Shown: one piece after another, positions 7,597 to 15,732 of the stretch
Layout of the letters: each line of letters begins with the position of its first letter
How positions within the stretch are numbered: the stretch's first letter is position 1
NCBI GenBank assembly: GCA_902806325.1
Contig: CADCWE010000229.1
Coordinates: forward strand, 1-59,130
DNA: 59,130 nucleotides
Source: an uncultured Thermomicrobiales bacterium
Lineage (GTDB): Bacteria > Chloroflexota > Chloroflexia > Thermomicrobiales > UBA6265
Direction of reading: 5' to 3'
Translations under genes and position numbers: made by a program
The notes under the pieces: model-generated
The model's database searches: none
What the model was told of the DNA's origin: nothing
The model's input: the letters and a program-made list of their open reading frames with translations, nothing else

Positions 7597-8322
7597 CTAC
7601 CCATCCATGGGCGGCGATCCAGCGGCGACGAACGCGGCGGCGTCGTACCCCATCAAGCCGCCCAAGCGTTCGACCGTGATGTCGGCCCCGGACCACGGCC
7701 CTGGACCGGCCGCCGCCGCGTACTTGCCCTGCTGGACCAGGACCCGGGTCAGGGGGGCGGCCAGGCGCTCCTTGACCTTGGTCAGGTTGTCGGGTTTGTC
7801 CTCGACGAGCACGTAATGGTCGGCCGGCAGGGCGGCGGTGACCTCGCGCAGGTAGAGTTCCTTGTGCGGGTAGACGAAAACGAAGCCGTCGACCATCGCG
7901 TCCAACCCGGCGCGGGCGATCTTGGTCGGCTGGTAGGTGGGATCACCGTCGGAGAGGATGGCGACGCGGCCGAGCGCGCCGAGGTGGGCCAGCGTCTCGG
8001 CGGTCTGCGGGTACAGGAAGTCGGCGTACGGGAAGGCGACGACCAGATCGGCGAGGGCGAACCGTTGGTCGCGGGTGGCCGCCGGGGCTTCGTCGCCGGC
8101 GGACGAGAGACCGGTTTCCTCGTGGAAGCGGGCCAGGGTCAGGGGGTAACTGACGACCCCGGCCTCGGCCCGCACCTGCTCGTAGATGCGCCAGAAACGC
8201 CCGGTCTCGGCCGCGCCGAGCAGCGCTTCGAGGCGATGGCCGATCTCGGTTTTGGCGACGTCGTTGTCGATCAGGGTGTTGTCGACGTCGACGAGGAAGG
8301 TGACGCGGGGCGGGGCGGTCAT
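7597..8322 (-). CDS. HAD superfamily hydrolase
   Basis: 241 residues with the four HAD motifs: 'VTFLVDVDNTLIDND' (nucleophile Asp and DxT) near 8-22, 'VAILSDGDPTYQPTKIA' (Ser) near 125, 'YPHKELYLREV' (Lys) near 155, and 'HYVLVEDKPDNLTKV' (acidic pair) near 172. A helical cap lies at about 25-110. This pattern fits phosphoglycolate-phosphatase-like enzymes of subfamily I. The specific phosphate ester is unknown. Monocistronic, on the minus strand, with 98 bases to the Uma2 start. No regulatory signal was recognised apart from the large hairpin in the gap upstream. Confidence 0.82.
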   Translation of the reverse strand: MTAPPRVTFLVDVDNTLIDNDVAKTEIGHRLEALLGAAETGRFWRIYEQVRAEAGVVSYPLTLARFHEETGLSSAGDEAPAATRDQRFALADLVVAFPYADFLYPQTAETLAHLGALGRVAILSDGDPTYQPTKIARAGLDAMVDGFVFVYPHKELYLREVTAALPADHYVLVEDKPDNLTKVKERLAAPLTRVLVQQGKYAAAAGPGPWSGADITVERLGGLMGYDAAAFVAAGSPPMDG

Positions 8323-8479
8323 CGGCGGGCCCTTTGATGACGGTTCGTTCGGCGTCGGAGACCGTTTCCAGGTCGGCCGACTGACTGCTGCCCCGGACGG
8401 CGTGCCGGACCGGTTGCCTCTCGCTCGCTGCGCCGACCCGCCGGGGTATGGTACCCCACCGCCGCGGTTCTCACGGCGA

Positions 8480-8526
8480 ACGGGCCAGCGCTCGCAGGGA
8501 CCGACGCCCTCCGAGCGCTGGCCCGT
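8480..8526. repeat. Large intergenic hairpin (15-bp perfect stem) in the 8323-8646 gap
   Basis: ACGGGCCAGCGCTCG (8480-8494) is exactly complementary to 8512-8526. The 17-base interior folds again as AGGG/CCCT, giving a near-continuous hairpin. It lies between the HAD start (8322) and the VOC stop (8647), both on the minus strand. There is no T-run on either side, so a classical intrinsic terminator is unlikely. It may still separate the two units or be a REP-like palindrome. Nothing else was recognised in this 324-base gap. Confidence 0.6.
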
Positions 8527-8646
8527 GGTCTGGCTTGTTCCGTCTGCCTGGATGGGGGAGCAACGCGACGGCGTGTCTCGCCCTCGGACTTGACGGTGGC
8601 CACCCGATTGGCGGGGGACTACGCTTCGGTGGGTGTCGGGATCTCG

Positions 8647-9051
8647 TCAGGCATCGGCGGGACGCTCCTGCACCGACCAGCCGTTGCCGTCGGGATCGCT
8701 GAAGAAGAGGAACGCGTTCCAGGGGCCCCCGTGGCCGTCGACCCGGTCGCCGCCCTCGAAGTGCTGCACCGGGCCGATCTCCATGCCACGCCCGACCAGC
8801 TCCGCCCGAGCTGCCGCGATGTCCGGGACCACGAGTTGGATCCCCTGCACCGACCCCGGCTGCCCGCCCCCCATCCCGGTGCCCACGGCGATCGAGCAGG
8901 CCGAGCCGGGCGGGGTCAATTGCACGACGCGCACCGCGTCGGAGATCTGGGTGTCGTGGTCGACGACGAAGCCCATCTGTTCTTCGTAGAAGCGTTTCGC
9001 CCGGTCCACGTCGGCGACGGGGATCACGACCAGTTCCAGCTTCCAGTCCAT
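8647..9051 (-). CDS. VOC family (glyoxalase/bleomycin-resistance-like) protein
   Basis: 134 residues forming one vicinal-oxygen-chelate fold: 'LVVIPVADVDRAKRFYEEQM' near 7-26, 'GIQLVVPDIAAARAEL' near 72, and 'AFLFFSDPDGNGWSVQE' at the C-terminus. The family includes glyoxalases, dioxygenases and antibiotic-binding proteins; this one cannot be assigned. It is the last gene of the ArsR-SRPBCC-DHFR-VOC unit, 70 bases after the DHFR stop. The ATG at 9051 is chosen over in-frame upstream codons because the fold begins directly there, with AAGGACG upstream. Confidence 0.82.
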   Translation of the reverse strand: MDWKLELVVIPVADVDRAKRFYEEQMGFVVDHDTQISDAVRVVQLTPPGSACSIAVGTGMGGGQPGSVQGIQLVVPDIAAARAELVGRGMEIGPVQHFEGGDRVDGHGGPWNAFLFFSDPDGNGWSVQERPADA

Positions 9052-9121
9052 CGAAGGGCGTCCTTTCTGCTGCGTTTCGTCCTGGCGTCCCGTCGCCGGA
9101 CGCCGGTGGCGCGGCCCGTCG

Positions 9122-9718
9122 CTATCGCGCGACCCGGAACCGCAGGTGCGTGACACCGGACCCCTCGACGGTTCGGATCCGTTCCAGCGGGATCGGGTCG
9201 GCGCCGAGCGCATCCAGGTAGCGGACCCCAGCGCCGAGCAAGACCGGCGCCAGGTCGATCCCGATTTCGTCCAGCAGCCCCGCCTGGAGACATTGCCGGA
9301 CCAAGCTGGCCATCCCGACCGCCACGTTCTTGTCGCCGGCGGTCGCCTTGGCCAGGGCGACGGCGCGCTCGACGCCCTCGGTGACGAAGGTGAACGGGGC
9401 GTCCGGATGCGCCCAGTTCTGGGGCGCCGCGTGGGTGACGACGAAGACCGGCACGGCGAACGGGTGCTGGCCGCCGAAGCCGCCGGTGATGTCGAACGTG
9501 CGCCGCCCGATCACCAACGCACCGGTCGTCGCCAGCAGTTCCCGGAGGTGGGCGGCGCTGGCGGGCGACACCTTCCACAGCCAGTCGCCGCCCGGCGGGC
9601 GGACCTCGGTCTCGCCGGTGCCGTACCAGTCGAACAGCGGCCCGACCGTGTCGTCCGGCCGGGCGATGAAGCCGTCCAGCGACACCGTCGCCCCGGCGAT
9701 GACCTTGCCCACGCTCAC
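9122..9718 (-). CDS. Dihydrofolate reductase-like (RibD C-terminal domain) protein
   Basis: 198 residues of the DHFR/RibD-C fold: 'KVIAGATVSLDGFIARPDD' at the N-terminus, 'ALVIGRRTFDITGGFGG' near 68 and 'EIGIDLAPVLLGAGVRYLDA' near 150, as in the YyaP/YwjB branch of this family. These proteins bind NADPH and probably reduce a pterin- or flavin-like compound; true folate activity is not implied. It starts at GTG 9718, which overlaps the SRPBCC stop as GTGA, so the two genes are translationally coupled under the ArsR regulator. Confidence 0.85.
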   Translation of the reverse strand: MSVGKVIAGATVSLDGFIARPDDTVGPLFDWYGTGETEVRPPGGDWLWKVSPASAAHLRELLATTGALVIGRRTFDITGGFGGQHPFAVPVFVVTHAAPQNWAHPDAPFTFVTEGVERAVALAKATAGDKNVAVGMASLVRQCLQAGLLDEIGIDLAPVLLGAGVRYLDALGADPIPLERIRTVEGSGVTHLRFRVAR

Positions 9719-10203
9719 GCTCCTTGGGCCGCGCCCATCTCGGCGACCAACTCCTCCAGGCGCTCGTACCCGTCGTCGACCCCGCCTTCCATGCCGGAGG
9801 CGATCATCGCGTCGCGGGCCTCGACGGATTGGTAGACGGCGTTGGCGCGGACCACGGTTTGGTCGCCCCGCTCCTCGAAGGTCAGCGTTTCCAGGGAGAC
9901 GTGACCCGGCGCGCCCTCGAACTCGAAGGTGCGGACGATGCCGTCCGGTGACGGCGTGCCGTGGAAGACGCCGCGGAACCCGAAGGCGTTGCCATCGGCG
10001 TCGCGGTGGATGAAGCGCCAGGTGCCGCCGTCGCGGGCCTCGTAGCGATCGACGGTCATCGTCAGACCGCGCGGCCCGAGCCACCGCACCAGCAGATCCG
10101 GCTCGACGTGGGCGCGGAAGAGCAGATCGCGCGAGGCGGCGAAGGCGCGCGTGATGACGAGTTGTGGCATTCCGGGTTCGGCGACGATCTCCGTTTTGGC
10201 CAC
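9715..10203 (-). CDS. SRPBCC/AHSA1 domain protein
   Basis: 162 residues with the START/Bet v 1-like cavity fold of the AHSA1 group: 'LVITRAFAASRDLLFRAHVE' near 17, 'LVRWLGPRGLTMTVD' near 38, 'GTWRFIHRDADGNAFGFRG' near 60 and 'GMEGGVDDGYERLEELVAEM' at the end. Members bind hydrophobic ligands. Pairing with an ArsR-type repressor just upstream (37 bases here) is a very common arrangement, but the ligand is not known. The ATG at 10203 has a GGAGCG site upstream. Confidence 0.87.
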   Translation of the reverse strand: MAKTEIVAEPGMPQLVITRAFAASRDLLFRAHVEPDLLVRWLGPRGLTMTVDRYEARDGGTWRFIHRDADGNAFGFRGVFHGTPSPDGIVRTFEFEGAPGHVSLETLTFEERGDQTVVRANAVYQSVEARDAMIASGMEGGVDDGYERLEELVAEMGAAQGA

Positions 10204-10239
10204 GGTGCGCTCCTTTCTGGCGGTCGCCCGCTTCGGGGC

Positions 10240-10575
10240 TTAATCGGGTCGGTCCCCTTGAAGGTCTGCGAGCAACGCGTCGAGCCGGTCGTAGGACTGG
10301 TCCCAGTAGTCCCGGTATTCGGCCAGCCAGGCGGTCGCCTCTCGCAGCGGTGCCGCTTCCAGGTGGCTGAGACGGGCGGTGGCGCGGCGGCGGCGCGAGA
10401 TCAGGCCGGCCTGTTCCAAGACCCGCAGGTGGCGCGAGATGGCGGGCTGCGACACCGCGAACGGGGCCGAAAGCTCCGCCACGTTGGCGTCGCCTTCGGT
10501 CAGCCGGGCAAGGATCGCGCGCCGCGTGGGGTCGGCGAGCGCGCCAAAGACGACGCTGAGCCGGTCAGCGGTCAT
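10240..10575 (-). CDS. ArsR-family winged-helix transcriptional repressor
   Basis: 111 residues: 'VFGALADPTRRAILARL' (helix 1-2 signature), 'VSQPAISRHLRVLEQAGLI' (recognition helix) and 'RRRRATARLSHLEA' (wing). There are no Cys ligands, so this is not a metal-sensing ArsR; it belongs to the SRPBCC-linked group that probably senses an organic molecule or redox change. The ATG at 10575 is preferred to 10590 because GAGGTGG lies 8 bases upstream of it. It heads the operon, and a consensus promoter with an embedded AT-rich palindrome lies immediately upstream, consistent with autoregulation. Confidence 0.9.
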   Translation of the reverse strand: MTADRLSVVFGALADPTRRAILARLTEGDANVAELSAPFAVSQPAISRHLRVLEQAGLISRRRRATARLSHLEAAPLREATAWLAEYRDYWDQSYDRLDALLADLQGDRPD

Positions 10576-10598
10576 CCATAACCACCTCATTTCATAAC

Positions 10599-10637
10599 TA
10601 TATGGTTAAATATACAGCCCGGGCTTGGCGGTGTCAA
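10599..10637 (-). promoter_or_regulatory. Promoter and likely ArsR operator of the SRPBCC operon
   Basis: On the minus strand TTGACA (10632-10637), a 17-base spacer and TATATT (10609-10614) form a near-perfect sigma-70-type promoter. The -10 is part of an inverted repeat TATAT-N6-ATATA (10599-10614), an AT island in very GC-rich DNA and a natural place for the ArsR-type repressor. The -35 overlaps the stop codon of the upstream iron ABC ATPase gene, so the two operons abut without a terminator between them. Confidence 0.8.
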
Positions 10638-11770
10638 GACCCCGAGGGATCGCGTCGCGCCTCCGGCATGGGCCCGTGAGTCTCCCGCGGGAACGTCAGC
10701 ACGCCGCCGCGGACCGAGACGTGGACGCGGTCGCCGGGGCGGATCCCGCCGTAGGGGCCGAGGCGGGCGCGGAGGGCGCGGCCGGTGTCGAGGCGGACGG
10801 TCATGGTTTGGTCGTGGCCGTAGAAGGCGCGGGCCAGCACCGTCGCATTCGCCCCGGGCAGGGTGCCGACCAGGGGTTTGGTCAGGCGCAAACTTTCCGG
10901 GCGCAGCATCACCTCGACCGGGCCGTCGGCCTGGCCGGTCGTCGGCAACTCGCCGAGGTCGCAGACGACCCGCCGCCCGTGCCCTTCGCCGGGGAGGAAC
11001 TCGGCGTCGCCGACGAAGGCGGCAACGGCCTTGGTCGCCGGCCGGTGGTAGACCTCCTCCGGCCCGGCCGCCTGGACCACCCGCCCCTCGCCCATGACCG
11101 CGATCCGGTCGGCCAGGCTGAGGGCTTCCTCCTGGTCGTGGGTCACCAGCACCGCCGTTTGGCCGGCGGCGGCGAGGATCTGGCGGACCTCGGCCCGGAC
11201 GGAAGCCCGCAACTCGGCATCCAGGTTGGAGAACGGCTCGTCGAGCAGGATCACCGCCGGTTCCGGGGCCAGGGCGCGGGCCAGGGCGACCCGCTGCTGC
11301 TGGCCGCCGGAGAGCTCGTGCGGCATCCGATCGTCGAAACCCGCCAACCCAACCCGCTCCAGTGCCGCCGCCACCCGTGCCTCCCGCTCCCGGACCCGCG
11401 GCAGCCCGAAGGCGACGTTGCGCCCGACCGAGAGGTGGGGGAACAGGGCGTAGTCCTGGAACACCATCCCGATCCGGCGCCGCTCCGGCGCTTCGTCGCA
11501 CCGCGGTCCGGAGACCAGTCGCCCGCCGACCTCGATCGTGCCCGCGTCCGGCGTCTCGAACCCGGCGATCAGACGCAGGGTCGTGGTCTTGCCGCAGCCG
11601 CTGGGCCCGAGCAGGGCGACGACCTCGCCCGGCCGCGCGATCAGATCCAGCCCGTCGACCACCGGCACGGTGCCGAACCGCTTGACTAATCCGGCGCAGC
11701 GCAACGCCGGCTCGGCGTTTGCGTCGACCGCGTTCGGGGGGCTCGGCATCGCGGAAACGGCGGCGCTCAC
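10634..11770 (-). CDS. Ferric-iron-type ABC importer ATP-binding protein (FbpC-like)
   Basis: 378 residues: Walker A 'LLGPSGCGKTTTL' near 45, Q-loop 'GMVFQDYALFPHL' near 92, signature 'LSGGQQQRVALARALAPEP' near 144, Walker B 'VILLDEPFSNLD' near 166, H-loop 'VLVTHDQEEAL' near 197, then a TOBE-type regulatory domain from about 245. This is the ATPase order of Fe3+/sulfate/polyamine importers; iron is inferred from the neighbouring binding protein. Starts at GTG 11770, overlapping the permease stop as GTGA. Acts on the cytoplasmic face with the permease dimer. Confidence 0.9.
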   Translation of the reverse strand: MSAAVSAMPSPPNAVDANAEPALRCAGLVKRFGTVPVVDGLDLIARPGEVVALLGPSGCGKTTTLRLIAGFETPDAGTIEVGGRLVSGPRCDEAPERRRIGMVFQDYALFPHLSVGRNVAFGLPRVREREARVAAALERVGLAGFDDRMPHELSGGQQQRVALARALAPEPAVILLDEPFSNLDAELRASVRAEVRQILAAAGQTAVLVTHDQEEALSLADRIAVMGEGRVVQAAGPEEVYHRPATKAVAAFVGDAEFLPGEGHGRRVVCDLGELPTTGQADGPVEVMLRPESLRLTKPLVGTLPGANATVLARAFYGHDQTMTVRLDTGRALRARLGPYGGIRPGDRVHVSVRGGVLTFPRETHGPMPEARRDPSGS

Positions 11771-13488
11771 CCGTCCCCCCGCGCGATCCGGGAACGGCGG
11801 TGCGGTTGGTCGCGGTCGCGCGCCACGAGCAAAATGGTCGGCATTGCGGAGACCGCAATCAGGGCCAGCGCCGGGGCGGCGGCCTGGGCGTAGCGGCCGG
11901 AGCCGGTGGCCGACCAGATCGCCGTCGAGAGGGTCTCGAACCCGGTCGGCTTCAGCAACAGCGTGACCGGCAGCTCCTTCATCACCGTCAGAAAGACCAG
12001 CGCCGCCCCGGCCGTCACGCCCGGCCGCGCCAGCGGCACCGTCACCGACCGGATCGCCCCCAGCGGGCCGCGACCAAGCGTCCGCGCCGCTTCTTCCATC
12101 CGGGGGTTGATCTGGAGCAAGGATGTCCGTTCCGCCCCGACCGCTTGGGGCAGAAAGCGGACGACGTGGGCGAGGACGAGGAAGGGCAGCGTTTGGTAGA
12201 GCGGCGTCAGGTAGCGGGCGCCGAGAAAGACGAAGGCGAGCGCGATCACGATCCCCGGCAGGGCGTAGCCGAGGTAGCTCATCCGCTCGACCGCAACCCC
12301 GACCGGCCCCCGGTGTCGCACCGCCAAAATTGCCACCGGCAGCGCGGCCAGGGTCGCCGCCGCCGCCGCCAGCAGACCGACCTGGAGCGAGTTCGCCGCC
12401 CCGGTCAGCACCCCGTCCAGCGCGTCGCCGCGCGACAACCCGCGCCCGAACCACCAGACCAACACCCCGATCGGCAACGCCAGCCCCAGGCCGACGACCG
12501 CCGCGCAGTAGCAGAGCGCCGGCCACCGCCACCGCCCGAGGGGGACCGGCCGCGCTCGCCGCGCCGCGCCGCCGCCCAACCGGTGGTAGGCCGCCCGCCG
12601 CCCCCGGACCCGGGCCTCGGCCAGCAGCAGGGCACAGGCGAACACCACCAACAGCAGCGACAGCGCCGCGGCCAGGGTGCGGTCGAAGGACGAGCGGTAC
12701 TGGACATAGATGGCGCGGGTGAAGGCGTCGTAGCGGAGCAGGGTGACGACCCCGAAATCGCTGACGGCGTAAAGCGCGGCCAACAGCGACCCGGCCGCGA
12801 CGGCGGGCCGCAACTGCGGCAGCGTGGAGACGAAAAAGGTCCGCCAGGGGCCGTAGCCGAGACCGCGCGCCGCCTCGTCCAGCGCCGGGTCCAACCCGGC
12901 CAGCGCCGCCCGCACCCCGAGCAACACGTAGGGGTAGGTGAACAAGGTCAGCGTCAGCCAGGCGCCGCCGAAGCCGTAGATCGGCGGCAGGCGCTCGATC
13001 CCGAGCGGGGAGAGCGCGTCGTGGAGCAGACCGCGCGGCCCGAGCGCCGCCACGATCGCCAGCGCCCCAACGTATGAGGGAACGACCAGCGGCAGCACCG
13101 CGGCCGTGGCCCACCACCGCCGCCCCGGCAGATCGGTTCGCCCCGTCAGCCAGGCCAGCGGCACCGCCAAGAGCGCGGTCGAGGCGGCGACGGCGAGGGC
13201 CAACCCGGCGGTGTTGAGGGCGATCCGGGCGGTGCGCGGGCGAAGCAGGAGATCCCAGATTCCAGCGCCCGCCCCGGCGGTGCGCAGCACCAGGTAGACC
13301 AGCGGTACCGCCATCGCCAGCGCCACCAGGACGGCGGGAACCCAGATCAGCGCCGGCGCCCGACGCGACCCCATCCCCCGGCGCCGCCCCGGCCACGCCG
13401 AGCGCCCCGGCAGCGGCGGCGGGCCGATCCGGGGCGCGGCGATTCCCGTTAGTGGCGCCGGCTCCGCGCGGGGTCGAAGCGACTGCAA
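11767..13488 (-). CDS. Ferric-iron-type ABC importer permease, double (FbpB-like)
   Basis: 573 residues with about twelve membrane segments in two homologous halves, as in FbpB. Each half has a binding-protein-dependent transport loop: 'DEAARGLGYGPWRTFFVSTL' near 230 and 'EEAARTLGRGPLGAIRSVTV' near 475, where the ATPase docks. The TTG at 13488 has a GGAGAAGG site just upstream. An ATG at 13374 ('MGSRRAPAL') directly before the first membrane helix is a good alternative and would remove a Pro/Arg-rich 38-residue leader. The 119-base gap to the binding-protein stop shows nothing special. Confidence 0.88.
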   Translation of the reverse strand: MQSLRPRAEPAPLTGIAAPRIGPPPLPGRSAWPGRRRGMGSRRAPALIWVPAVLVALAMAVPLVYLVLRTAGAGAGIWDLLLRPRTARIALNTAGLALAVAASTALLAVPLAWLTGRTDLPGRRWWATAAVLPLVVPSYVGALAIVAALGPRGLLHDALSPLGIERLPPIYGFGGAWLTLTLFTYPYVLLGVRAALAGLDPALDEAARGLGYGPWRTFFVSTLPQLRPAVAAGSLLAALYAVSDFGVVTLLRYDAFTRAIYVQYRSSFDRTLAAALSLLLVVFACALLLAEARVRGRRAAYHRLGGGAARRARPVPLGRWRWPALCYCAAVVGLGLALPIGVLVWWFGRGLSRGDALDGVLTGAANSLQVGLLAAAAATLAALPVAILAVRHRGPVGVAVERMSYLGYALPGIVIALAFVFLGARYLTPLYQTLPFLVLAHVVRFLPQAVGAERTSLLQINPRMEEAARTLGRGPLGAIRSVTVPLARPGVTAGAALVFLTVMKELPVTLLLKPTGFETLSTAIWSATGSGRYAQAAAPALALIAVSAMPTILLVARDRDQPHRRSRIARGDG

Positions 13489-13607
13489 CGCCTTCTCCAG
13501 TGCCAGGTGGCCAAATCGGCCGGACGCGGCAAGGGTATCAGGTCGGGATCGTGCCCCACGACGAGTACCCCCATTGGCCGGGACGACCTGCTACCTGGCG
13601 GACGAAC

Positions 13608-14795
13608 CTACAGCAATCCGACCTCGGTCAGCAGCGCCTGGGTGCCTTCTAGGTCGGCAAGGTCGGTCAGGTCGATCTCCGGGAGCTCCAGGTCCGCCAG
13701 CGACGGCAGATCCGCGGCGGGCGCCACTCCTTCGATCAACGGGTACTCGGAGGTCTCCTCGGCGAAGTAGGTTTGCGCCTCTTCGCGCAGCAGATAGTCG
13801 ACGAAGGCGAGCGCACGCTCGGCGTTCGGTCCATCGGCGACCAAGCCGACAGCGGTGACGTTGATCAGCGAGCCGGGGTCACCGGCGGGGAAGAAGTGGT
13901 TGGCGATCGGCAGTTCGCCTTCTTCGGCCTGGATCTCGTAGAGGTAGTAGTGGTTGACCAGGCCGAGCGGGATCTCCCCCGCGCCGACCGCGCGGACCAC
14001 GGCGCCGTTGCTGTCGCCGAAGTTGACCGGCTCGTTGGCGATCATGCCCTCCAGCCAGGCGCGGGCGCCGTCCTCGCCTTCCAGGATCCGCAGCGCGGTG
14101 ACGAACGCCTGGAACGACGCGTTCTCCGGCGCCCAACCGACCTTGCCCCGCCATTCCTCGTTCGCCAAATCGAGCACGGAGGCGGGCAGATCGGCCTCCG
14201 CCAGCAGATCGGTGTTGTAGACGGCGACGCGGGCGCGGCCGGAGACGCCGACCCAGAGGCCGTCCGGCGAGCGGAACTCGTGCGCGACCCGCTCCAGGAG
14301 CTCGTCCGGCAGCGGGGCGAGGCGCCCTTCCTGAGCGAGGGCGCCGAGCGCCCCGGCGTCCTGGCCGAAGAAGACCCCGGCCGGGGAATTGTCGCCTTCT
14401 TCGAGCAGGGTCGCCGCCAACTCGCCGGTGCCGGCGTAGCGGACCTCGGCGTCGATCCCGGTCGCACCTTCGAAACGGGCGATCAGGTCGCCGACCAACT
14501 CCTCGTTGCGCCCGGAGTAGATCGTCAGCGTTCCCGCCGACCCAACCGGACTGCCGCCGGCGGGGGGGGCGTCGGTCTCCTCGGCCTCCGGATCGGCTTC
14601 CGGATCGGCCTCTGGGTCCGCCTCCGCTTCCGGCGTCTCGTTCTGGGCGACCGCCCAGGGGGCGGGCAGCGCCGTCGCCGCCACCGCCAGCCCGGCGCCG
14701 CCGGCGGCGACGAGGCGCATTACGGCACGCCGGTTGAGCTGACGCCGGTAGACCGCCCAGAGGTCGGTCCGCTCGCTGGGATCCCGCTCGAACAT
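13608..14795 (-). CDS. Ferric-iron ABC importer substrate-binding protein, Tat-exported (FbpA-like)
   Basis: 395 residues. The N-terminus has a twin-arginine-like signal ('RQLNRRAVMRLVAAGGAGLA', then 'AVAQNE'), followed by an acidic repeated linker ('EADPEADPEADPEAEE', about residues 54-70) and the periplasmic-binding fold from 'GTLTIYSGRNEELVGDLIAR'. 'NHYYLYEI' near 285 provides the adjacent tyrosines that coordinate Fe3+ in FbpA proteins. The ATG at 14795 has GGAGAAAG upstream. First gene of the three-gene importer operon, with a consensus promoter and a strong inverted-repeat operator upstream, so regulation by an iron-responsive repressor is likely. The repeated acidic linker is unusual and may anchor or space the domain. 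Confidence 0.9.
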   Translation of the reverse strand: MFERDPSERTDLWAVYRRQLNRRAVMRLVAAGGAGLAVAATALPAPWAVAQNETPEAEADPEADPEADPEAEETDAPPAGGSPVGSAGTLTIYSGRNEELVGDLIARFEGATGIDAEVRYAGTGELAATLLEEGDNSPAGVFFGQDAGALGALAQEGRLAPLPDELLERVAHEFRSPDGLWVGVSGRARVAVYNTDLLAEADLPASVLDLANEEWRGKVGWAPENASFQAFVTALRILEGEDGARAWLEGMIANEPVNFGDSNGAVVRAVGAGEIPLGLVNHYYLYEIQAEEGELPIANHFFPAGDPGSLINVTAVGLVADGPNAERALAFVDYLLREEAQTYFAEETSEYPLIEGVAPAADLPSLADLELPEIDLTDLADLEGTQALLTEVGLL

Positions 14796-14838
14796 CGACT
14801 TTCTCCGTCGTAGCGCGTGTCGCGTCGGTCGCCGTGTG

Positions 14839-14897
14839 AATCCCGACGGAACAAGTCGGAATAGCGAAACGCTAGCCGGACGGAGACCGGCTGTCAA
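14839..14897 (-). promoter_or_regulatory. Promoter plus 25-bp inverted-repeat operator of the iron importer
   Basis: Minus strand: TTGACA (14892-14897), 17-base spacer, TAGCGT (14869-14874). Just downstream lies TATTCCGA-N9-TCGGGATT (14839-14863), an inverted repeat placed over the probable transcription start. The same half-sites with exactly the same 9-base spacing occur at the promoter of the next operon (15678-15702). A repressor sitting here would block transcription directly. Which regulator binds is unknown; a DtxR/IdeR- or Fur-type protein is a reasonable guess from the target. Confidence 0.78.
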
Positions 14898-14963
14898 CCC
14901 TCCCCGGCGCCGATGCCGGAAGCGGGTCGTGACCGGGGTCGGCCGATTGCGGCCGTCGCGGGT

Positions 14964-15641
14964 CTATTCGCCCGGCTGGGCGCCGTCGTCGTCCCAGCCC
15001 AGCCACCGGGTTAGGGCCGGGGCCGGGATCCGCTCGCGGGTCGGCGGGGCGCCGTCGGGGTAGCCGAGGTAGACGAAACCGAGGACGAACGCCCCCTCGG
15101 GAAGCCCGAGGTGCGCCTTCACCGCCGGGTCGTAGCACGGGTCGCCGGTGCGCCAGATGGCGGCCAAGCCTTCGGCGTGGGCGGCCAGGAGCAGGTTCTG
15201 GATCGCGGCGGCGCCGGCGGTGACCTCTTCGATCTCGACCACCTTCGGCGCCACGGTTGGTTCGACGGCGACCGCGATCACCACCGGCGCCCGCAGCGGT
15301 TTGCCAGCCGCCTTGGCATAGGCAACCGCGGCGTCCTCCGACCCTTCCGGGTGCCGGGCCGCTTGGGCGCGGCCGATCGTCTCGCCGAGGGCGTTGCGCG
15401 CCTCGCCGGCCAGCACCACGAACCGCCACGGCTGGGTCAGGCGGTGATTCGGCGCCCAGGTCGCCGCCTCCAGCAGGCGCGCGATGGTCGCCCGGTCGGG
15501 GCGCTCCGGCCGGACCCGTCCGATCGAGCGCCGGTCGCGGATCGCCGCCAGCACCGGATGTTGCGGGTGCTCGGCCGAGGCGGGCGCGACGGCGACGGTC
15601 GCCACGTGCGTCGTTGATGCAACTGCCGCAGGTGTCCCCAC
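14964..15641 (-). CDS. Nitroreductase family FMN-dependent oxidoreductase
   Basis: 225 residues of the YdjA/nitroreductase fold: 'LAAIRDRRSIGRVRPERPDR' near 30 (FMN phosphate-binding Arg residues), 'LEAATWAPNHRLTQPWRFVV' near 57-76 and 'GLAAIWRTGDPCYDPAVKAH' near 160. Enzymes of this type reduce nitroaromatics, quinones or flavins with NAD(P)H. The GTG at 15641 is chosen because it has GGAG 8 bases upstream and because the longer frame would begin inside the promoter/operator. Sharing its operator with the iron importer suggests a flavin- or ferric-reductase-like function under the same control; this is inference. Confidence 0.83.
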   Translation of the reverse strand: MGTPAAVASTTHVATVAVAPASAEHPQHPVLAAIRDRRSIGRVRPERPDRATIARLLEAATWAPNHRLTQPWRFVVLAGEARNALGETIGRAQAARHPEGSEDAAVAYAKAAGKPLRAPVVIAVAVEPTVAPKVVEIEEVTAGAAAIQNLLLAAHAEGLAAIWRTGDPCYDPAVKAHLGLPEGAFVLGFVYLGYPDGAPPTRERIPAPALTRWLGWDDDGAQPGE

Positions 15642-15677
15642 GAATCGTGCTCCGTTTCGTTGGCGGCGTGCCGTTTC

Positions 15678-15732
15678 AATCCCGACCTGATTGATCGGAA
15701 TAATGCTAGCCACGGTCCATGCCTGGTGTCAA
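15678..15732 (-). promoter_or_regulatory. Promoter plus second copy of the 25-bp operator, upstream of the nitroreductase
   Basis: Minus strand: TTGACA (15727-15732), 18-base spacer, TAGCAT (15703-15708), then TATTCCGA-N9-TCGGGATT at 15678-15702. Both half-sites and the spacing are identical to those upstream of the iron-binding protein, while the nine spacer bases differ. That is the mark of a real protein-binding site rather than a duplicated segment. Confidence 0.77.
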
